Assembly (NCBI GenBank): GCA_025965815.1
Contig: JAOPWF010000006.1
Span: 1 to 8,471 of the forward strand
Source: Mycobacterium sp.
Lineage (GTDB): Bacteria > Actinomycetota > Actinomycetes > Mycobacteriales > Mycobacteriaceae
Direction of reading: 5' to 3'
DNA length: 8,471 nucleotides
Position 1 is the first letter of the stretch, and every line of letters begins with the position of its first letter. The translations under genes and the position numbers were made by a program. Below the pieces are notes generated by a model that did not search any database, was not told the DNA's origin, and saw nothing but the letters and a program-made list of their open reading frames with translations. This document shows positions 5,211-8,471 of the stretch, piece by piece.

Positions 5211-6008
5211 TCAGGGCGTCAGCGCGACGGACGCCTCCGCGGTGTAGCACAGGAACGTCAGCGTCTCCTGCAGATAGAGCTGCACGGTGTCGGCGTCGTG
5301 ACTGAGATAGCCGATCGAAACATCGGTGCCGAGTTGCAGGTCGAAGTCGCCCCCTCGGGTGCTGAGCACGAACGCCCCGTCGATGGCCGGTGCCCAGATG
5401 ATTTCGCCGTCGACCAGCCGGTTGAGATGCTCGCGGATCGGATAGCCGTGGTCGGACGTCTCGCTCACCGCGGTGTAGACGTCGGCCGACAGCAGCACCG
5501 AGTAGGGGCCGTCCACGCCGGCCAGCCGCAGTTCGGACAGCGCCTGCGAGATCACGTCGGGAATGTCGCGGGCATCCTCGGGCAGGGCGAGCGCCGTGTT
5601 GGAACTGCAGTTGCGGATGCCCCCGATCGACGCAGCCTCGTAGCCCTCGAAGATTGCCCGGTCCTCGACGAAGGCCAGCTTCTTGGCGGCCTCCTTGACC
5701 CGATCCCAGTCGGAGTCCTGCGAACCCCGCTCGACATCGTCAATGTCGATGCGGGACAGCGTGAACGGCACGCGCAACCGCACCAGCGGCCTGCTCTCGC
5801 GCAAGTGCGCGACCACACCGTCACTCGGTGGCGGGACGTCGAGCAGGTGTCCGGTGCTGATCGCCGCGGTCACCGGTCCGCCCGGCGCGCTGACGTCGAC
5901 GACCCGCCGTCCGGCGATATGCCGCTTGAAAGTCCGAGTGGCCTCGGTTTCTATTGCGTCCCAGGCTTCTTCGGTGATCGGTGCCAAGTCGCGGTAGAGG
6001 TTGTTCAT
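5211..6008 (-). CDS. enc: Family 1 encapsulin nanocompartment shell protein (Cfp29-like)
   Basis: The shell protein of a protein nanocompartment. It has the HK97 phage-capsid fold and family members assemble into 60-subunit icosahedra around cargo enzymes in the cytosol. The 265 residues match the family. The N-terminus [19 protein letters not shown], forming the helix where cargo peptides dock, is diagnostic. Other blocks are RVPFTLSRIDIDD (79-91), the helix around KEAAKKLAFVEDRAIFEG (105-122), and the C-terminal ETLTFLCYTAEASVAL. It corresponds to Cfp29 (Rv0798c). The ATG at 6008 overlaps the stop of the DyP gene by 4 nt (ATGA), and AAAGGA (6017-6022) lies 8 nt upstream, so translation is coupled to the cargo gene. 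The DyP cargo is identified by its C-terminal targeting peptide. All visible domains are intact. Confidence 0.97.
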   Translation of the reverse strand: MNNLYRDLAPITEEAWDAIETEATRTFKRHIAGRRVVDVSAPGGPVTAAISTGHLLDVPPPSDGVVAHLRESRPLVRLRVPFTLSRIDIDDVERGSQDSDWDRVKEAAKKLAFVEDRAIFEGYEAASIGGIRNCSSNTALALPEDARDIPDVISQALSELRLAGVDGPYSVLLSADVYTAVSETSDHGYPIREHLNRLVDGEIIWAPAIDGAFVLSTRGGDFDLQLGTDVSIGYLSHDADTVQLYLQETLTFLCYTAEASVALTP

Positions 6009-7042
6009 TGCCGGGTTCCTTTCAGGCTGCCGATCGCGAGTGAGCCGGCATATGCGGCGCCCGCCGGGCCGGCATCAGTCACCGGCTCGTCTGCCGCTGC
6101 CGGTTCGTCGGGTAGTGGTGGGGGGTCGTTGAGAAAGTCGACGGTGGGGGTGAAGAACAGCCCGCCGGTGACGGCGGTGGAGAAATCGAGGATGCGGTCG
6201 GTGTTTCCCGGCGGATCCCCGATGAACATGTTGCGCAGCATCCGCTCGGTGACGGCCGGTGTCCGGGAATACCCGATGTAGTAGGTGCCGAACTCGGACT
6301 TGCCCACCTCGCCGAACGGCATGTTGTGCCGGACGATCTTCAGTTCGTTGCCGTCCTCGTCCTCAATCACGTTGAGCGCCAGGTGCGAATTGGCCGGCTT
6401 CGCGTCGTCGTCGAGTTCGATGTCCGCCAGCTTGGTCCGGCCGATCACCCGCTCCTGCTCGGTGACCGACAGCGACTCCCACGCGGTCAGGTCGTGCAGG
6501 TATTTCTGCACATGCACATAGCATGAACCGGCGAAGTCCGGATCCTCATCGCCGATCTCGGTGGCGCTGACCGCCAGTGGGCCGTCAGGGTTTTCGGTGC
6601 CGTCGACGAAGCCCATCAAGTCACGGTTGTCGAAGAACTTGAAGCCGTGCACCTCGTCGACGACGGTGACCGCGCCCGTCATCGCCTTGAGGATGCGCCC
6701 GGCCAGCTCGAAGCAGACGTCGATGGTCTCGGCCTTGATGTGGAACAGCAGATCTCCTGGCGTGGCCGGGGCGTGGTGCCGGGGGCCCTCGAGCTCGACG
6801 AACGGATGCAGCTCGGCCGGACGGGGTCCGGCGAACAACCGGTCCCACGCGTCGGAGCCGATCGAGGTGATCACCGACAGGCGCTTCGTCGGGTCGCGGA
6901 ACCCGATCGCGCGAACCAGCCCGGAGATATCGCCGAGCGTGTCGTGGACTGTCTGTTCGCCACCGTCGTGGATGGTGACGACCACAAAGATGGCTGCGGG
7001 TGTCAGCGGTGCCAGCACGGGCTGCGGCAGGGCCGGAGGCAT
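6005..7042 (-). CDS. dyp: Dye-decolorizing (DyP-type) heme peroxidase, encapsulin cargo
   Basis: Heme peroxidase of the DyP superfamily, B-type by similarity to Rhodococcus DypB, oxidising substrates with hydrogen peroxide inside the encapsulin shell. It has 345 residues. Key residues: distal Asp147 in GFVDGTENP (144-152), proximal heme ligand His220 in [10 protein letters not shown] (215-224), and distal Arg238 with Asn240 in KIVRHN (235-240). All are offset by six from the DypB residues Asp153, His226 and Arg244. After the catalytic domain (to about 305) comes a Pro/Ala/Asp-rich linker (307-332), then [10 protein letters not shown] (333-342), which matches the encapsulation peptide pattern SLxIGSLKG. 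The ATG at 7042 has AGGGA immediately before it, too close for a normal ribosome-binding site. The gene is first in a two-gene operon with encapsulin and divergent from pepC (50-bp gap). It corresponds to Rv0799c. Confidence 0.97.
   Translation of the reverse strand: MPPALPQPVLAPLTPAAIFVVVTIHDGGEQTVHDTLGDISGLVRAIGFRDPTKRLSVITSIGSDAWDRLFAGPRPAELHPFVELEGPRHHAPATPGDLLFHIKAETIDVCFELAGRILKAMTGAVTVVDEVHGFKFFDNRDLMGFVDGTENPDGPLAVSATEIGDEDPDFAGSCYVHVQKYLHDLTAWESLSVTEQERVIGRTKLADIELDDDAKPANSHLALNVIEDEDGNELKIVRHNMPFGEVGKSEFGTYYIGYSRTPAVTERMLRNMFIGDPPGNTDRILDFSTAVTGGLFFTPTVDFLNDPPPLPDEPAAADEPVTDAGPAGAAYAGSLAIGSLKGTRQ
6017..6022 (-). promoter_or_regulatory. Ribosome-binding site of encapsulin inside the DyP cargo-peptide codons
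   Basis: AAAGGA, 8 nt before the encapsulin ATG, is the codon pair for Lys-Gly in the DyP C-terminal sequence SLKGTRQ. It fixes the encapsulin start and means these bases serve both as targeting-peptide codons and as Shine-Dalgarno. Confidence 0.7.
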
Positions 7043-7048
7043 TCCCTG

Positions 7049-7054
7049 ACCCTA
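7049..7054 (-). promoter_or_regulatory. Candidate -10 element of the dyp-enc operon
   Basis: On the minus strand TAGGGT (7054 down to 7049) fits TANNNT and ends 6 nt before the DyP ATG, the spacing of a leaderless transcript. It lies in the 50-bp gap shared with divergent pepC. No convincing -35, and no partner element for pepC, could be identified in the gap. Confidence 0.3.
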
Positions 7055-7092
7055 ATGGCAACCAATCGACAGCGACGACGAAGATGATCAAC

Positions 7093-8421
7093 ATGTCGGC
7101 CAGCGCGCACGGCCTGTGCGATTTCATCGACGCGTCGCCATCGCCCTTCCACGTTTGCGTCACGGTGGCGCAGCGGTTGCGGGACGCGGGCTATACGGAG
7201 CTGAGGGAATCCGAGGCGTGGCCGGACCGCAACGGGGGCGCGGGCCGGTTCTTCACGGTGCGGGCCGGTTCGTTGGTGGCATGGAACTCCGGTGCGGGTC
7301 CGGGCCGGCCGTTCCGTATCGTCGGCGGCCACACCGACAGCCCCAATCTGCGGGTCAAGCAGCATCCGGACCGCTTCGTCTCGGGCTGGCAGGTGGTCGC
7401 GCTGGAACCGTACGGCGGGGCGTGGCTGAACTCCTGGCTGGACCGCGACCTCGGCATCAGCGGCCGGCTGTCGGTGCGGGCCGGCGGGCTGGGGGCACCT
7501 CCCGCTCGCGGGGGAGAGCGCAGCGACTCGGGGATCAGCACCGGCGACACCATCGACCACCGCCTCATCCGGATCGACACCCCGATCCTGCGGGTACCAC
7601 AGCTGGCGATCCACCTCGCCGACGACCGCAAGGCCGTGGCGCTGGACCCGCAGCGGCATGTCAACGCGGTCTGGGGGGTGGGTACCGGGACGCGGTCGTT
7701 CCTCGGCTACGTCGCCGAGCGGGCCGGGGTGAACCCCGATGATGTGCTCGGCGCGGACCTGATGACCCACGACCTCACCCCGTCGACGCTCTCCGGTGTA
7801 GACGGTGACCTGGTCAGCGCCCCCCGGCTGGACAACCAGGGCACCTGTTATGCCGGGCTGGAGGCGTTCCTGGCGGCCGACCCGCGCGGCTACCTGCCGG
7901 TGCTGGCGCTGTTCGACCACGAAGAGGTGGGCTCGACGTCGGATCACGGCGCCCAGTCCGAGCTGCTGCTGACCGTGCTCGAGCGGATCGTGCTGGCGGC
8001 AGGCGGCGGGCGCGAAGACTTCCTGCGGCGGATCCCCGATTCGATGGTGGCGTCCGGCGACATGGCCCACGCGACGCACCCCAATTATCCCGACCGCCAC
8101 GAGCCCGGCCATCTGATCGAGGTCAACGCCGGCCCGGTGCTCAAGGTGCAGCCCAACCTGCGCTATGCCACCGACGGGCGGACGGCCGCGGCGTTCGCAT
8201 TGGCCTGTCTGCAGGCGGGAGTGCCGCTGCAGCGTTACGAGCACCGGGCCGACCTACCCTGCGGATCGACCATCGGGCCGATGACCTCCGCGCGCACCGG
8301 CATTCCGACCGTCGACGTCGGCGCGGCCCAGCTCGCCATGCACTCCGCGCGCGAGCTGATGGGCGCCCACGACGTCGCCGCCTACTCGGCAGCGCTGCGG
8401 GCGTTCCTGTCACCGGACTGA
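7093..8421 (+). CDS. pepC: M18-family aminopeptidase (PepC-like) with in-frame repeat insertion
   Basis: Cytosolic dinuclear-metal aminopeptidase of family M18 (aspartyl aminopeptidase group), removing N-terminal residues from peptides. It has 442 residues. Metal and catalytic positions by family pattern: His80 in [12 protein letters not shown] (78-89), Asp247 in APRLDNQ (243-249), Glu277-Glu278 in DHEEVG (275-280), Asp323 in SGDMAHA (321-327), and His417 in AMHSAREL (415-422). PCGSTIGP (389-396) is also typical. The ATG at 7093 is chosen because [20 protein letters not shown] aligns with the family start; the in-frame ATG at 7084 would add three residues. Only a weak purine stretch precedes it. 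Residues about 130-152 ([17 protein letters not shown] and flanks) look foreign: they are encoded by a repeat and are missing from M. tuberculosis PepC (Rv0800) as I recall it. All catalytic residues remain. Confidence 0.96.
   Translation: MSASAHGLCDFIDASPSPFHVCVTVAQRLRDAGYTELRESEAWPDRNGGAGRFFTVRAGSLVAWNSGAGPGRPFRIVGGHTDSPNLRVKQHPDRFVSGWQVVALEPYGGAWLNSWLDRDLGISGRLSVRAGGLGAPPARGGERSDSGISTGDTIDHRLIRIDTPILRVPQLAIHLADDRKAVALDPQRHVNAVWGVGTGTRSFLGYVAERAGVNPDDVLGADLMTHDLTPSTLSGVDGDLVSAPRLDNQGTCYAGLEAFLAADPRGYLPVLALFDHEEVGSTSDHGAQSELLLTVLERIVLAAGGGREDFLRRIPDSMVASGDMAHATHPNYPDRHEPGHLIEVNAGPVLKVQPNLRYATDGRTAAAFALACLQAGVPLQRYEHRADLPCGSTIGPMTSARTGIPTVDVGAAQLAMHSARELMGAHDVAAYSAALRAFLSPD
7480..7548. repeat. 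Short GC-rich repeat inserted in frame in pepC
   Basis: Between the codons for SGRLSVR and IDHRLIR lie about 23 codons where the M. tuberculosis protein, as I recall it, has only a few. The segment contains GGGGGCACCTCCCGC followed by TCGCGGGGG, whose 18-base core (7497-7514) matches 5168-5185 with two C/T differences. The core can fold locally (CCCGC pairing with GCGGG around a 2-nt turn). The boundaries are approximate because the ancestral sequence is not known. Confidence 0.6.
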
Positions 8422-8459
8422 ACCCTGCGGCCTCAGCGGGTCGGGAACTCCGCAGGGTT
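8421..8459. terminator. Perfect 10-bp inverted repeat, candidate bidirectional terminator
   Basis: AACCCTGCGG (8421-8430) and CCGCAGGGTT (8450-8459) are exact reverse complements separated by 19 nt. The left arm starts at the last base of the pepC stop codon. The loop contains the stop codon of the convergent minus-strand reading frame, so the right arm is coding for that gene. The arms end in AA and TT, but there is no U-run. Placement between convergent genes suggests shared transcription termination. Confidence 0.5.
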
Positions 8460-8471
8460 GTACCGGATGAC
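8433..8471 (-). CDS. C-terminal end of a convergent gene (partial, unidentified)
   Basis: Twelve minus-strand codons, VIRYNPAEFPTR, followed by TGA (8435-8433) reach the window edge. The residue composition looks protein-like. In M. tuberculosis a minus-strand GNAT acyltransferase gene (Rv0802c) lies near pepC, so this could be its counterpart, but 12 residues cannot establish that. Confidence 0.4.
   Translation of the reverse strand, partial: VIRYNPAEFPTR

Noticed and set aside
5049..6281. 410-codon plus-strand open frame over encapsulin and DyP
   Set aside because: Antisense to two well-recognised genes; no domain, low-complexity Arg/Asp/Gly-rich product.
7043..7092. tRNA or small RNA gene in the dyp-pepC gap
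   Set aside because: Only 50 bp, no cloverleaf or stable stem; it is a divergent promoter region.
7003..8244. 413-codon minus-strand open frame
   Set aside because: Exactly antisense to pepC, whose catalytic motifs are intact; no recognisable protein family.

Overview
The window is high-GC DNA with the codon bias, GTG starts and weak Shine-Dalgarno sites typical of an actinobacterium. The gene content points to a mycobacterium. The order DHA2 efflux pump, DUF2334-like protein, metallo-beta-lactamase-fold protein, secreted hypothetical, purS, purQ, encapsulin, DyP peroxidase, M18 aminopeptidase matches, as I recall it, the M. tuberculosis stretch Rv0783c to Rv0802c, with some genes gained, lost or decayed. 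It looks like a non-tuberculous mycobacterium; I cannot name the species.

Left part (1-2764): the N-terminal half of an EmrB-type efflux pump leaves the window on the minus strand. Divergent from it is a thioredoxin-type (2-Cys) glutathione peroxidase homologue, followed by a DUF2334-like protein that lacks most expected metal-binding residues. A UlaG-like metallohydrolase runs convergently into the latter, with overlapping stop codons.

Middle (2765-4442): a secreted six-cysteine protein of unknown function is transcribed divergently from the metallohydrolase. It is followed by purS and purQ, overlapping by 4 nt, which encode two of the three subunits of FGAM synthase. purL is not in the window.

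4443-5210 holds no intact gene. It carries a short-chain dehydrogenase pseudogene with five frameshifts, all in the same direction, plus a probable nonsense codon. Beside it is a hairpin-rich repeat block lying between the pseudogene and the encapsulin stop codon.

Right part (5211-8471): a minus-strand two-gene operon encodes a DyP peroxidase with a C-terminal encapsulation peptide and its family 1 encapsulin shell. The shell gene's ribosome-binding site lies inside the codons of that peptide. Divergent from it is pepC (M18 aminopeptidase), which carries a second copy of the hairpin repeat as an in-frame insertion of about 20 codons. The window ends in a perfect 10-bp inverted repeat that spans the stop codons of pepC and of a convergent gene barely entering the window.

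The two themes are peroxide detoxification (glutathione peroxidase homologue and encapsulated DyP) and purine synthesis (purSQ). The most unusual points are the repeat inside pepC, the related repeat beside the decayed dehydrogenase, and the dual-use codons in the encapsulin operon.
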